Shown piece after piece: positions 50,899 to 62,100 of a DNA stretch of 64,000 nucleotides (positions are counted from its first letter, which is position 1; each line of letters opens with the position of its first letter). The position numbers were made by a program, and so were the translations under genes. The notes below the pieces were generated by a model. That model ran no database searches. It saw nothing but the letters and a program-made list of their open reading frames with translations, and was not told the origin of the DNA. Origin of the DNA: Erwinia rhapontici (GTDB taxonomy: Bacteria; Pseudomonadota; Gammaproteobacteria; Enterobacterales; Enterobacteriaceae). The stretch lies in contig NZ_VRKO01000016.1 in the NCBI RefSeq assembly GCF_012271765.1, positions 620,001-684,000 of the forward strand, given 5' to 3'.

Positions 50899-51874
50899 AC
50901 GTCATCTGCCATTAATGATCACCCTGCTGGTGTTTGTGGCGGGGTATCTGTTCTGTCTGAGCCAGTTTCCGGGGTTTGCTTCAACAAGGGTGATCGCCAA
51001 TATCCTCACGGACAACGCCTTCCTCGGTATTATTGCCGTTGGCATGACCTTTGTGATCCTCTCTGGCGGTATTGACCTGTCGGTGGGCGCGGTGATCGCC
51101 TTTACCGGGGTGTTCCTTGCCCGTTTGATTGGTGATTTCCATGTCGACCCGTGGCTGGCCTTTGCGCTGGTGATGTCGCTGGGGACGGCGTTCGGTGCCT
51201 TTATGGGCTGGCTCATTGATGCCCTGAAAATCCCGGCGTTTATTATCACGCTGGCCGGGATGTTTTTCCTGCGCGGCTGTAGCTATCTGGTGGCTGAAAG
51301 TTCATTACCGATCGATCACCCACTGTATGCCACGCTCTCATCCATGGCGTGGAAGATCCCGGGGGGCGGGCGCCTGAGTTTGCTGGCGGTGATTATGCTG
51401 GTGGTGGTGGCGTTCGGTATCCTGCTGGCGCACCGCAGCCGTTTTGGTAATCAGGTCTACGCCATTGGCGGCAACGCCACCTCTGCACAGCTGATGGGGA
51501 TTTCCACCCGCAGCACCACGGTGCGTATCTATATGCTGTCATCGGGTCTGGCGACGCTGGCAGGGATTGTGTTCTCCATTTATACCTCGGCGGGTTATGC
51601 GCTGGCAGGAATGGGCGTGGAGCTGGACGCCATCGCCTCGGTGGTGATCGGCGGCACGCTGCTGTCGGGGGGTGTCGGCACGGTACTGGGGACGCTGTTT
51701 GGCGTGTTGATCCAGGGGCTGATTCAGACCTGGATTAACTTCGACGGCACATTGAGTTCATGGTGGACGAAGATTGCCATCGGCGTGCTGCTGTTTGCGT
51801 TTATTGCGCTGCAACGGCTGCTGACGGTGATGTGGGATCGGCAGCAGAATGCGCCGGTGAAGCGATTAAGTTAA
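50891..51874 (+). CDS. yjfF: Galactofuranose ABC transporter permease YjfF
   Basis: 327 residues from a GTG start (GTGATTAAACG) overlapping the ytfT stop by 8 bp. Second, distinct CUT2 permease: LSGGIDLSVGAVIAF and SVVIGGTLLSGG. YtfT and YjfF form a heterodimer channel in E. coli. Confidence 0.93.
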   Translation: MIKRHLPLMITLLVFVAGYLFCLSQFPGFASTRVIANILTDNAFLGIIAVGMTFVILSGGIDLSVGAVIAFTGVFLARLIGDFHVDPWLAFALVMSLGTAFGAFMGWLIDALKIPAFIITLAGMFFLRGCSYLVAESSLPIDHPLYATLSSMAWKIPGGGRLSLLAVIMLVVVAFGILLAHRSRFGNQVYAIGGNATSAQLMGISTRSTTVRIYMLSSGLATLAGIVFSIYTSAGYALAGMGVELDAIASVVIGGTLLSGGVGTVLGTLFGVLIQGLIQTWINFDGTLSSWWTKIAIGVLLFAFIALQRLLTVMWDRQQNAPVKRLS

Positions 51875-51895
51875 GTTCACAACTCATAACCTCAA

Positions 51896-51921
51896 GGGCG
51901 GGCCTTCTTATGCGGTCCGCC
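51896..51921. repeat. Intergenic dyad related to the araF-araG array
   Basis: GGGCGGGCC-TTCTTATGC-GGTCCGCC: imperfect stem 22 bp past yjfF, of the same GGGGCGG/CCGCCCC type as the copies at 54734 and 59354-59535. It may also act as the end of the ytf operon transcript. Confidence 0.55.
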
Positions 51922-52076
51922 AGTCGCCGCCGCCCTTTGCGGCAGGCGCTGCGTCCACTGCGTGGATGCCTTCGCAAGCGCGGTTCACTTCACGTAGGGG
52001 CAGACCCTTTCTTCCGGTTTGCCCGTGATGTTGAGCAGGGGGCTGACCCGGTTTTACGGGGAGATCATCTAAATAT

Positions 52077-52100
52077 GTCTTGCCAGTTATCTGGCAAGAC
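52077..52100 (-). terminator. Hairpin after the M20 amidohydrolase gene
   Basis: GTCTTGCCAG-TTAT-CTGGCAAGAC, a perfect 10-bp stem 18 bp past the amidohydrolase stop, followed on the minus strand by ATATTTA. Confidence 0.6.
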
Positions 52101-52118
52101 AGTGTCTACGTGATGAGG

Positions 52119-53303
52119 TTAAAAATCATCCTGTTGCAGGTAGCACCATGCGTACTGCGCATAAAGTTCGGCCCCGGTCACCATCACATCTTCATCGATA
52201 TTAAAACGGCCGTGATGGTGCGCCCAGTCGGTGCCTTTCTCTGCATTGCCGCAGCCGAGCAGGGCAAAACAGCCGGGGATATTTTCCATAAAGAAGCTGA
52301 AATCCTCACCACCGGTGGTCGGTTTCTCGTCAAACAGCACTCCGGCCCCAAACGCATCGGTGATCACGGACTGTGCCAGCAGCGCACTGCGTACCTCGTT
52401 AATCACCGGCAGTGTGCCGTAGGTGTACTCAACCTGCGCTGTTGCACCATAGATTGCCGCCGTATGTTGCGCATAACGTTCAATCGCCGCTTTAAGACGT
52501 TCACGGGTGTCGACGTCAAAGCAGCGCACCGTGCCATCCAGAACCGCATTTTCGGCGATAACGTTAAAACGTGTGCCCACTTCCATACGCCCGATGGTCA
52601 CTACGGCGGACGCCAGCGCGGACGTTTCCCGCGCCACAATGGCCTGCAGATTCATCACAAACGATGAGGCCACCACCGCCGCGTCAATACAGGCTTCCGG
52701 CATCGAACCGTGGCCACCGCGCCCTTTAAACGTGACTTTCAGCAGGTCGGCGGAGGCAAAGGATGAACCGACGTTGCAGGACACTTTACCAGAGGCAGTC
52801 GTCGTCCAGATATGCATGCCAAAAACGTTATCAACGCCGTCCACCGCGCCCTGTTTCACCATGGCACGCGCACCCTGGGCGATCTCTTCTGCAGGCTGGA
52901 AAATCAGTCTTACATTACCGCGCAAACGGGAGCGATGCTCCTGTAAAGCTCTGGCTGCCGTCAGCAGCATTGCAGTGTGGGCATCATGTCCGCAGGCGTG
53001 CATTTTACCGTCGGTCAGGGATTTATAGCTGAGTGAGTCGCTGAGTTCCTGCACTGGCAGCGCATCCATGTCAGCGCGCAGAGCGACAGTTTTACCCGGT
53101 TTACCCCCACGGATCTCGGCAATGATCCCGGTCGGTTGCGTGCGGCGATAGTCGATGCCCATTTCATCCAGCAGAGCGGCCACCGTATTGGTGGTGCGTA
53201 CTTCTTCCCATGGCAGTTCCGGGTGGGCATGCAGGTCGCGGCGCAGGGCGATCATCGCGTCAACATGTGCATGGACGGATTTTTTAATATCATGATTAAT
53301 CAC
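52119..53303 (-). CDS. M20-family amidohydrolase
   Basis: 394 residues of the M20D (hippuricase / IAA-amino acid hydrolase) type. Metal-site residues are visible: RADMDALP (77-84), HACGHDAH (102-109) with Cys104 and His106, PAEE (137-140), the MHIW histidine, and HHHGRFN near the end. A lid domain is inserted at about 180-295. These enzymes split N-acyl or N-aroyl amino acids; the exact substrate cannot be read. Second gene of an operon with the membrane protein 23 bp upstream. Confidence 0.88.
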   Translation of the reverse strand: MINHDIKKSVHAHVDAMIALRRDLHAHPELPWEEVRTTNTVAALLDEMGIDYRRTQPTGIIAEIRGGKPGKTVALRADMDALPVQELSDSLSYKSLTDGKMHACGHDAHTAMLLTAARALQEHRSRLRGNVRLIFQPAEEIAQGARAMVKQGAVDGVDNVFGMHIWTTTASGKVSCNVGSSFASADLLKVTFKGRGGHGSMPEACIDAAVVASSFVMNLQAIVARETSALASAVVTIGRMEVGTRFNVIAENAVLDGTVRCFDVDTRERLKAAIERYAQHTAAIYGATAQVEYTYGTLPVINEVRSALLAQSVITDAFGAGVLFDEKPTTGGEDFSFFMENIPGCFALLGCGNAEKGTDWAHHHGRFNIDEDVMVTGAELYAQYAWCYLQQDDF

Positions 53304-53326
53304 TGTTTAGCTTCCTTGTTGGTTTT

Positions 53327-54538
53327 TTATGCAGGAATAATATATGCCACCATGACACCGGCCATCACCACGGACACCATGGTCACGGAGATAAATCCAC
53401 CGACCAGCATCGGGGCCAGCATGTGCTGCATCAGCACCTCGCGCTCATTTTCATCGCGGGTCAGGGCGGTAATGGCTTCATGGGTAATAATATAGTCTGC
53501 CGGGAAACCGTACATTGAGGTCAGGGCGATGGCGAAGGCCATCTCGGTGCTGACGCCCAGTAGCTTACCCACCACCCAGCAGACGATAAACATGCCGATA
53601 ACCGCAGTGGCGATCAGCACCAGCATGGGCAACAGCAGGCGCAATAACATCTCCGGCGTCGCGCGGTTCAGCGTATCAAAGATAAACAGCATCAGCCCCA
53701 TCACCGCAAAGCCAAAACCGTTGGCTTTCTGTAATGGCTGCTTCTCTAAAAAGCCTAGCGTGGTCGCCACCACGCCAAACAGCAGGCACAGGACAAACGG
53801 GCTGACGGAGATGACTGGCGCCAGCCAGCCAGACACCCGATACGCCAGATAGCCGACGGCCGCCAGGCGCAGGAATTTAAAGTAGCTGGTGTTGTAATGG
53901 GCAGGAAAGCGTTTAAACAGGCGTGGCATGACATCAGATGACTGGTGCGCTGTCACCGCAGGCGTCTCTGCCGTCACGTCTGTCTGAGGCCACGCCCCGC
54001 TGCGGTACAGGCTTAGCACTCGCTTGCCCTCGCGTTGCAGCATAATGGCGGTTAGCGGATAACCGGCAAAGCCCTGCATCACGTAGATCAGAATGGCGAA
54101 TACCGACAAATCGACCAGACCCGCACTGGCCGCGCCTTTCGACATAATAATTGCCGAAACGATACCGCCAACCAGTGGCGGGATAGTGACGATAGCCGTA
54201 TTAAAATCGAACAGTAGCAGGCAGACGCCAAAGACTGTGACAAAAATACCGGCGATACTGGCCAGAGAAATAACAATCGTCTTCCACTGACGGATCAACT
54301 CCGGCACGGACAGCAGCGTGCCCATATTGGTGATCAGCAGATACATCAGCATCACCGCTACCACCGGCGTGATCCCGGCAACGCTGACAATATCTTTGGG
54401 GAAAAAAGTCCAGTAACCGATTAAAAACAGTACCGCGCAGACAAAGACGGAAGGTACCCACGCTTTCGTTCTGACTGAAACCAGATCACCGAGATATAGA
54501 ATAGAAATAATCAGTAAAAGAGCGAGCATTTGCGACAT
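53327..54538 (-). CDS. Polytopic membrane protein, putative transporter
   Basis: 403 residues with about 10-11 hydrophobic segments and a charged loop at about 190-225. I do not recognise the family with certainty. The duplicated look of segments (MLMYLLITNMGTLLS, LVGGIVSAIIMSKGAASAG; later LTSMYGFPADYIITHEAI) resembles sodium/organic-anion carriers. It precedes the amidohydrolase by 23 bp, so uptake of the hydrolase substrate is the simplest guess. Confidence 0.75.
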   Translation of the reverse strand: MSQMLALLLIISILYLGDLVSVRTKAWVPSVFVCAVLFLIGYWTFFPKDIVSVAGITPVVAVMLMYLLITNMGTLLSVPELIRQWKTIVISLASIAGIFVTVFGVCLLLFDFNTAIVTIPPLVGGIVSAIIMSKGAASAGLVDLSVFAILIYVMQGFAGYPLTAIMLQREGKRVLSLYRSGAWPQTDVTAETPAVTAHQSSDVMPRLFKRFPAHYNTSYFKFLRLAAVGYLAYRVSGWLAPVISVSPFVLCLLFGVVATTLGFLEKQPLQKANGFGFAVMGLMLFIFDTLNRATPEMLLRLLLPMLVLIATAVIGMFIVCWVVGKLLGVSTEMAFAIALTSMYGFPADYIITHEAITALTRDENEREVLMQHMLAPMLVGGFISVTMVSVVMAGVMVAYIIPA

Positions 54539-54733
54539 GAACCACTTCCATTTGAATAATTATTAGAATAATTCCCCTGACCGAGGCGCGAATGACGATA
54601 TGATTAAAACTCAATGAAATCATGGAGTTTCCAGCTTCCAGGTTTCATAGTAAGCGGAATGCAGCCGTGCTGACCAGCAGAGATTGAAATAAAGTGAAAG
54701 GCGGTGGAAACAGGAAGGCACGACGGTGGGACG

Positions 54734-54760
54734 GTAGGGGCGGACCTCTTGCGGTCCGCC
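54734..54760. repeat. Intergenic dyad related to the araF-araG array
   Basis: GTAGGGGCGGACC-TCTT-GCGGTCCGCC, a nearly perfect stem 24 bp past the araA stop. Same GTAGGGGCG start as the last unit of the 59-kb array. It may end the araBA transcript. Confidence 0.6.
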
Positions 54761-54784
54761 TGATATCTCACTGAACCTGTGGGA

Positions 54785-56290
54785 TTAACGTTGATTTAAA
54801 CGGTAGTACGCCTCATTCCAGCGCAGAGCATCGCGGAACCCGTGCAGCGTTGTCTCTTCATCAATCACCAGCACCTCAATCCCGTGCAGTTCAGCATAGA
54901 GGCGCATATCTTCCACCGTCAGCGCCTGACTGAACACCGTATGGTGTGCACCGCCGCCGAGGATCCAGGCTTCAGACGCTGTCGCCAGCGAAGGCTGCGC
55001 ACGCCACAGTGCACGGGCCACCGGAAGCTTAGGCAGGGCCTGCGGCTGTTCAATCGCATCCACCACATTCACCAGCAGGCGGAAACGGTCGCCCATATCA
55101 ATCACACTGGCGTTCACCGCGCGCCCGGCAGGGGCAGAGAAGATCAAGCGGGCCGGATCGGCTTTGCCACCAATACCCAGCGGCTGTACATCCAGCAGCG
55201 GTTTGGCTTCGCGTGCAATGGTTGGGCAGACTTCAAGCATATGGGAACCCAGCACCAGATCGTTACCCGGCGCGAAGTGATAGGTGTAATCCTCCATAAA
55301 CGAGGTGCCGCCCGGTAAATCCCCTGCCATCACCTTGAACACATGCAGCAGTGCAGCGGTTTTCCAGTCACCTTCACCGGCAAAACCATAGCCTTGCTGC
55401 ATCAGGCGCTGAACCGCCAGACCTGGCAACTGCGTCATGCCATGCAGGGTCTGGAAATTCGTGGTAAACGCACGGCAGCCTTCATCGTCCAGGAAGCGCT
55501 TGATCCCCAGCTCAATACGGGCAGCATCCAGCACATTCTGGCGCTTATTACCGTTTACCGCTGCCGCCGCGCTGAACTCATAGCTGCTTTCATACTCGTC
55601 GATTAGTGTGTTCACATCGCCGTCGCTGACCTGGTTGATCACGTCCACCAGATCGCCCACGCCCCAGCCATTGACCGCATAGCCGAACTGGATCTGTGCC
55701 GCGACTTTATCGCCTTCGGTTACCGCGACTTCACGCATATTGTCGCCAAAGCGCGCCACTTTGAGCTGCTGGCTGGCGAGCAGGGCGGCGGCACCGCGCA
55801 TCCATTGGCCGATACGCTGCTGGGAACGCTCGTCCTGCCAGTGTCCGGTCACCACCTGATGCGGCAGGCGCATACGCGCGCCAATAAAGCCGAACTCACG
55901 CCCGCCGTGTGCGGTCTGGTTCAGGTTCATAAAGTCCATATCCATCGTGTCCCACGGGATTTCCGCATTGAACTGGGTATGGAACTGCAACAACGGTTTA
56001 TTCAGGATCGACAGGCCGCCAATCCACATTTTTGCCGGAGAGAAAGTATGCAGCCAGGTGATAATGCCCAGGCAGCTTTGATCGTGATTAGCCTCGCGGC
56101 ACAGCGACAGCGCTTCATCAGGGGTTTTCACCAGCGGTTTAAGGACCAGCGGGAAGGGCAGTTTACCCGCCCGGTTTAAGCCATCCACCACCTGCTGTCC
56201 GTGCTGCTCCACCTGGCGCAGGGTTTCCGCACCGTACAGATGCTGTGTACCAATCACAAACCATACGCTACGGGCGTTTAACTGTGTCAT
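54785..56290 (-). CDS. araA: L-arabinose isomerase
   Basis: 501 residues, E. coli 500. Conserved [10 protein letters not shown] start region, [27 protein letters not shown] and [10 protein letters not shown] with metal-binding glutamates, and the late [14 protein letters not shown] with a metal histidine. Converts L-arabinose to L-ribulose. Follows araB by 11 bp; no araD follows it. Confidence 0.97.
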   Translation of the reverse strand: MTQLNARSVWFVIGTQHLYGAETLRQVEQHGQQVVDGLNRAGKLPFPLVLKPLVKTPDEALSLCREANHDQSCLGIITWLHTFSPAKMWIGGLSILNKPLLQFHTQFNAEIPWDTMDMDFMNLNQTAHGGREFGFIGARMRLPHQVVTGHWQDERSQQRIGQWMRGAAALLASQQLKVARFGDNMREVAVTEGDKVAAQIQFGYAVNGWGVGDLVDVINQVSDGDVNTLIDEYESSYEFSAAAAVNGNKRQNVLDAARIELGIKRFLDDEGCRAFTTNFQTLHGMTQLPGLAVQRLMQQGYGFAGEGDWKTAALLHVFKVMAGDLPGGTSFMEDYTYHFAPGNDLVLGSHMLEVCPTIAREAKPLLDVQPLGIGGKADPARLIFSAPAGRAVNASVIDMGDRFRLLVNVVDAIEQPQALPKLPVARALWRAQPSLATASEAWILGGGAHHTVFSQALTVEDMRLYAELHGIEVLVIDEETTLHGFRDALRWNEAYYRLNQR

Positions 56291-56301
56291 AAAACGATTC
56301 C

Positions 56302-57987
56302 TTAACTGACTGATGAAGGTTGTGGGGCAAACTGCGGTTCCGCCAGTTCACACCATTCAAGATAACGTTGATAAAGCTGCTGGAAGCGGGCAACGCGCAT
56401 CGGGTCCGGTTGCAGGGTTTGTTCCAGCGGGCTGGCCATCTGCGCCTGTGCTGCCGGGATATCCGCATACACGCCAGCGGCCACCGCAGCAAAAATCGCT
56501 GCACCAAGGGCACAGCACTCATCGGAGGCGACAATATCCAGTGGACGGTTCATCACATCGCAACACACCTGCATGATGGTTGGTGATTTGCGGGCAATCC
56601 CACCCAGCGCGAGGATTTGCTGTACCGGAATATCCTGCTGTTCGAAACACTCCATAATGGCGCGCGCGCCAAATGCGGTCGCCGCAATAAACCCGCCAAA
56701 CAGCGTCGGGGCATCGGTGCCCAGATTCAGATCGGTGATCACGCCTTTCAGGCGCTGGTTGGCAAAAGGGGTACGACGGCCGTTAAACCAGTCGAGTACC
56801 ACCGGAAGATGGTCGAGCTGTGGGTCAGCCGCCCAGGCGGCGGTCAGCTGTTCCAGCAGGCTGTGCTGGATCGCTTCCAGCTGCGGCTGCAGGTCGGGGT
56901 GCAGCGTGGCCGCCTGCACTAACGGCCAGCTCAGCAGGCGGCCAAACCAGGCATACATATCGCCAAAGGCTGACTGTCCGGCCTCCAGGCCAATCATGCC
57001 CGGTACCACGCTGCCGTCCACCTGGCCGCAGATGCCTTTAATCGCCCGGTCAGCCACGCGATCCGCATCGGCAATCAGAATGTCGCAGGTGGAAGTACCT
57101 ATGACTTTCACCAGGGTATAAGGCTGTGCGCCTGCGCCCACCGCGCCCATATGGCAGTCAAATGCCCCGCCGGACAGCACGACATGGTCTGGCAGACCAA
57201 GACGTTCGGCCCATTCGGCGCTCAGCTTGCCGACAGGCACATCGGCGGTCCAGGTCTCGGTGAACATCGGGTGATCGAGATCGGCCGTGAGCAACGGATC
57301 GAGAGCATTAAGGAATTTCGCTTCCGGCAGTCCCTGCCATAAAGGGTGCCAGAGGGATTTATGACCGGCGGCACAGCGGCCACGCTTAAGGTCGGCAGGG
57401 GCGGTAGTGCCGCTGAGCAGGGCGGGCACCCAGTCGCACAGTTCTACCCAGGAAACGGCGGCCTCACGTACCGCCGCATCGTTGCGGCTGATGTGCAGGA
57501 TCTTGGCCCAGAACCATTCGGACGAATAGATACCGCCGATAAAGCGCGAGTAATCCTGATAGTCACCGCTGTGGCACAGCCGGGTAATAGCTTCGGCTTC
57601 TTCAATCGCGGTGTGATCTTTCCACAGCACGAACATCGCATTGGGGTTGTCGGCAAACTCCGGGCGCAGCGCCAGCACGCGGCCTTCACGATCGACAGGG
57701 GCGGGGGTGGAACCGGTGGAGTCCACGCCAATACCCACCACGTTAAGGCGCTGCTCAGGGGTTAATTTAGTGACAACGTCACGAATGGCCTGTTCCAGGG
57801 CATCAATATAGTCCTGCGGATGGTGACGGAACTGATTGTTCGCCGGGTTGCAGAATCGCCCGGCCTTCCAGCGAGGATAGGCAACCACGTGCTTGTGCAG
57901 CTCACGACCACTGGCGCAATCGACCGCCAGCGCCCTGACCGAGTCGCTGCCGAAATCCAGACCGAGGGTAATCGCACCCTTATGCAT
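56302..57987 (-). CDS. araB: L-ribulokinase
   Basis: 561 residues (E. coli 566). FGGY kinase: N-terminal [27 protein letters not shown] with catalytic Asp, [12 protein letters not shown], and [11 protein letters not shown] near the ATP site. Makes L-ribulose-5-phosphate. First gene of araBA, divergent from araF over a 372-bp control region. Confidence 0.97.
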   Translation of the reverse strand: MHKGAITLGLDFGSDSVRALAVDCASGRELHKHVVAYPRWKAGRFCNPANNQFRHHPQDYIDALEQAIRDVVTKLTPEQRLNVVGIGVDSTGSTPAPVDREGRVLALRPEFADNPNAMFVLWKDHTAIEEAEAITRLCHSGDYQDYSRFIGGIYSSEWFWAKILHISRNDAAVREAAVSWVELCDWVPALLSGTTAPADLKRGRCAAGHKSLWHPLWQGLPEAKFLNALDPLLTADLDHPMFTETWTADVPVGKLSAEWAERLGLPDHVVLSGGAFDCHMGAVGAGAQPYTLVKVIGTSTCDILIADADRVADRAIKGICGQVDGSVVPGMIGLEAGQSAFGDMYAWFGRLLSWPLVQAATLHPDLQPQLEAIQHSLLEQLTAAWAADPQLDHLPVVLDWFNGRRTPFANQRLKGVITDLNLGTDAPTLFGGFIAATAFGARAIMECFEQQDIPVQQILALGGIARKSPTIMQVCCDVMNRPLDIVASDECCALGAAIFAAVAAGVYADIPAAQAQMASPLEQTLQPDPMRVARFQQLYQRYLEWCELAEPQFAPQPSSVS

Positions 57988-58359
57988 AGTTGTTCTCCGT
58001 TATGTTCAGAAGAGGCTCTTTTACTGTTCCTCTATCCTGGAAACATCGCGGCGGAGTGGTTAGGTGCGGCTGGCTGCAAATATGCACTTTTCTGTCATGC
58101 AGGGTGGGAATGTGATGGGCTTCAAATGTTGCCTGTCGGTTAAATTGGCTGAATAGATGGACAAAACGACTGTAATTTCAGGGTGTGATAGCGCTCTACA
58201 TATTTCCCTTTACTTGCGGGTAAAACTAGCGCACTACCGCCACTGTTAAGTTGTCAGTGCTCAGGTAAGGTCTTGTTTAAATGCTTTTAATTTTTTCAAC
58301 AACCGATTGTTACCGTTTACACAATCCCGCCCTGAGCGGGCACTGAGCCGGAGAGCCTC
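57988..58359. promoter_or_regulatory. araB-araF divergent control region
   Basis: 372 bp with no gene. Candidate CRP sites: TGTGATGGGCTTCAAA (58111-58126, 9 of 10 half-site bases) and TGTGATAGCGCTCTAC (58184-58199). Candidate AraC half-sites by comparison with E. coli araI1 (TAGCATTTTTATCCATA): TATGCACTTTTCTGTCAT (58081-58098) and, on the other strand sense, AGATGGACAAAACGACTG (58155-58172). The pattern is what a shared AraC/CRP switch would look like, but none of these is exact. Confidence 0.5.
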
Positions 58360-59343
58360 ATGCACAAATTCACTAAAGCGCTGGCCACGATTGGCCTCGC
58401 AGCCGTTATGTCACAATCCGCTATGGCGGAAACCATGAAGCTGGGTTTCCTGGTGAAACAACCGGAAGAACCCTGGTTCCAGACTGAATGGAAATTTGCC
58501 GATAAGGCCGGTAAAGATCTCGGCTTCGAGGTGATCAAAATCGCTGTGCCGGATGGTGAAAAAACCCTGAATGCTATCGACAGCCTGGCCGCCAGCGGCG
58601 CGAAAGGGTTTGTTATCTGTACACCGGATCCTAAACTCGGCTCTGCCATTGTGGCCAAAGCACGCAGTTATGGCCTGAAAGTGATCGCGGTGGATGACCA
58701 GTTTGTGACCGCGAAAGGCAAACCGATGGACACCGTACCGCTGGTGATGATGGCTGCCACCAAAATTGGCGAACGTCAGGGTCAGGAACTGTACAAAGAG
58801 ATGCAGAAACGCGGCTGGGATGTGAAAGATACCGCGGTGATGGCGATCACCGCCAATGAGCTGGACACCGCCCGTCGCCGTACCGGTGGCTCTATTGATG
58901 CCCTGAAAACGGCCGGATTCCCGGAAAAACAGATTTACCAGATCCCCACCAAATCTAACGATATCCCCGGCGCCTTTGATGCCGGTAACTCCCTGCTGGT
59001 TCAGCATCCTGAAGTGAAGAACTGGCTGATTGTTGGCATGAACGATAACACCGTGCTGGGTGGCGTCCGTGCGACCGAAGGTCAGGGCTTTAAAGCGCCG
59101 AATGTGATTGGGATTGGCATTAACGGTGTGGATGCAGTGAGTGAACTGTCGAAAGGCCAGGCGACCGGATTCTATGGTTCGCTGCTGCCAAGCCCGGATG
59201 TCCACGGTTATCGCAGTATCCAGATGCTGCATGACTGGGTGACGAAAGATATCGAGCCTGCCAAATTTACCGAAGTGACCGATGTGGTGCTGATCACCCG
59301 CGACAACTTCAAAGCAGAACTGGCGAAAAAAGGCCTGATGTAA
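58360..59343 (+). CDS. araF: L-arabinose-binding periplasmic protein
   Basis: 327 residues (E. coli 329). Signal peptide cleaved near AMA-ET. Close to AraF along its length: KLGFLVKQPEEPWFQTEWKF region (28-47), the ligand-contacting TARRRTGG and GMNDNTVLGGVRA. First gene of araFGH; a 40-bp repeat array follows. Confidence 0.97.
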   Translation: MHKFTKALATIGLAAVMSQSAMAETMKLGFLVKQPEEPWFQTEWKFADKAGKDLGFEVIKIAVPDGEKTLNAIDSLAASGAKGFVICTPDPKLGSAIVAKARSYGLKVIAVDDQFVTAKGKPMDTVPLVMMAATKIGERQGQELYKEMQKRGWDVKDTAVMAITANELDTARRRTGGSIDALKTAGFPEKQIYQIPTKSNDIPGAFDAGNSLLVQHPEVKNWLIVGMNDNTVLGGVRATEGQGFKAPNVIGIGINGVDAVSELSKGQATGFYGSLLPSPDVHGYRSIQMLHDWVTKDIEPAKFTEVTDVVLITRDNFKAELAKKGLM

Positions 59344-59353
59344 TCCGTGGCAG

Positions 59354-59535
59354 CGGGTCGGGCATGCCCGACCCCTACATAACACATGACCGCTGGGGTA
59401 AGGGATGCCCGCCCCTGCAAAACACACGACCGCAGGGGTGAGGGATGCCCGCCCCTGCATAACACACGACCGCAGGGGTGAGGGATGCCCGCCCCTGCAT
59501 AACACACGACCGTAGGGGCGAGGCATGCCTCGCCC
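59354..59535. repeat. Tandem dyad array between araF and araG
   Basis: A perfect 20-bp palindrome GGGTCGGGCATGCCCGACCC (59354-59373) is followed by four 40-bp units starting at 59375, 59415, 59455 and 59495, each CTGCATAACACACGACCGCA then GGGGTGAGGGATGCCCGCCC with few changes. Each unit forms a stem GCAGGGG...CCCCTGC across the unit border. No unique spacers occur. It resembles a REP/BIME-type extragenic array and sits where it would stabilise araF mRNA. Confidence 0.88.
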
Positions 59536-59567
59536 GGATGCCTCCACCCAAAAATGCAGGAGACACC

Positions 59568-61091
<1,524 letters not shown>

Positions 61092-61108
61092 ATATGCAGG
61101 AGAAACCT

Positions 61109-62089
61109 ATGTCAACGACCTCATCTGTTACACCCGCTGCCCCATCGCGCTTCAGTCTGAGCCGTGTGTGGGACAACTTCGGCATGCTGGTGGTGTTTGC
61201 CGCGCTGTTTATTGCCTGCATGGTGTTTGTGCCGAATTTTGGTTCCCTTATCAATATGAAAGGCTTAGGGCTGGCGATGTCGATGTCCGGCATGGTGGCC
61301 TGCGGTATGCTGTTCTGCCTGGCGTCCGGCGACTTTGACCTGTCGGTGGCCTCGGTGATTGCCTGTGCCGGTGTCGTCTGCGCGGTGGTCATCAACATGA
61401 CCGAAAGCCTGTGGATCGGCGTGATTGCCGGGCTGTTACTCGGCGTGGCCTGCGGCTTTGTGAACGGTTTCGTGATTGCCAAACTGAAAATCAACGCCTT
61501 GATCACCACGCTTGCCACGATGCAGATCGTGCGCGGGCTGGCGTATATCTTCTCCGACGGTAAAGCCGTGGGTATCGAAGACGAGCGCTTCTTCGCCCTG
61601 GGTTATGCCAGCTGGCTGGGCGTGCCGGCCCCGGTATGGTTGACCATTATTACCCTGGTATTGTTTGCTTTCCTGCTGAACAAAACCACCTTTGGGCGCA
61701 ACACGCTGGCGATTGGTGGCAATGAAGAAGCCGCCCGTCTGGCTGGTGTGCCGGTGGTACGCACCCGTATCATCATCTTTATTCTTTCCGGCCTGGTGTC
61801 GGCAGCGGCGGGAATTATTCTGGCATCGCGTATGACCAGCGGCCAGCCGATGACCTCGCTGGGTTATGAACTGATTGTTATCTCAGCCTGTGTGCTCGGC
61901 GGCGTCTCCCTGAAGGGCGGTATTGGGAAAATTTCTTATGTGGTGGCCGGGGTTTTGATCCTCGGAACGGTGGAAAATGCGATGAATTTACTCAATATAT
62001 CGCCTTTCTCACAGTACGTGGTACGTGGTCTGATATTGTTAGCAGCGGTGATTTTCGACCGTTACAAACAAAAAGCGAAAGCGGTCTGA
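61109..62089 (+). CDS. araH: L-arabinose ABC transporter permease
   Basis: 326 residues from MSTTSSVTP, after AGGAGAAACCT; the ATG 15 bases earlier lies in the ribosome site. CUT2 permease with [18 protein letters not shown] and [14 protein letters not shown], nearly identical to E. coli AraH over the core. Confidence 0.96.
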   Translation: MSTTSSVTPAAPSRFSLSRVWDNFGMLVVFAALFIACMVFVPNFGSLINMKGLGLAMSMSGMVACGMLFCLASGDFDLSVASVIACAGVVCAVVINMTESLWIGVIAGLLLGVACGFVNGFVIAKLKINALITTLATMQIVRGLAYIFSDGKAVGIEDERFFALGYASWLGVPAPVWLTIITLVLFAFLLNKTTFGRNTLAIGGNEEAARLAGVPVVRTRIIIFILSGLVSAAAGIILASRMTSGQPMTSLGYELIVISACVLGGVSLKGGIGKISYVVAGVLILGTVENAMNLLNISPFSQYVVRGLILLAAVIFDRYKQKAKAV

Positions 62090-62100
62090 CAGGAGGCGTT

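Noticed and set aside
59375..59535. CRISPR array
   Set aside because: Repeats are directly contiguous 40-bp units with no unique spacers, and no cas gene is present.
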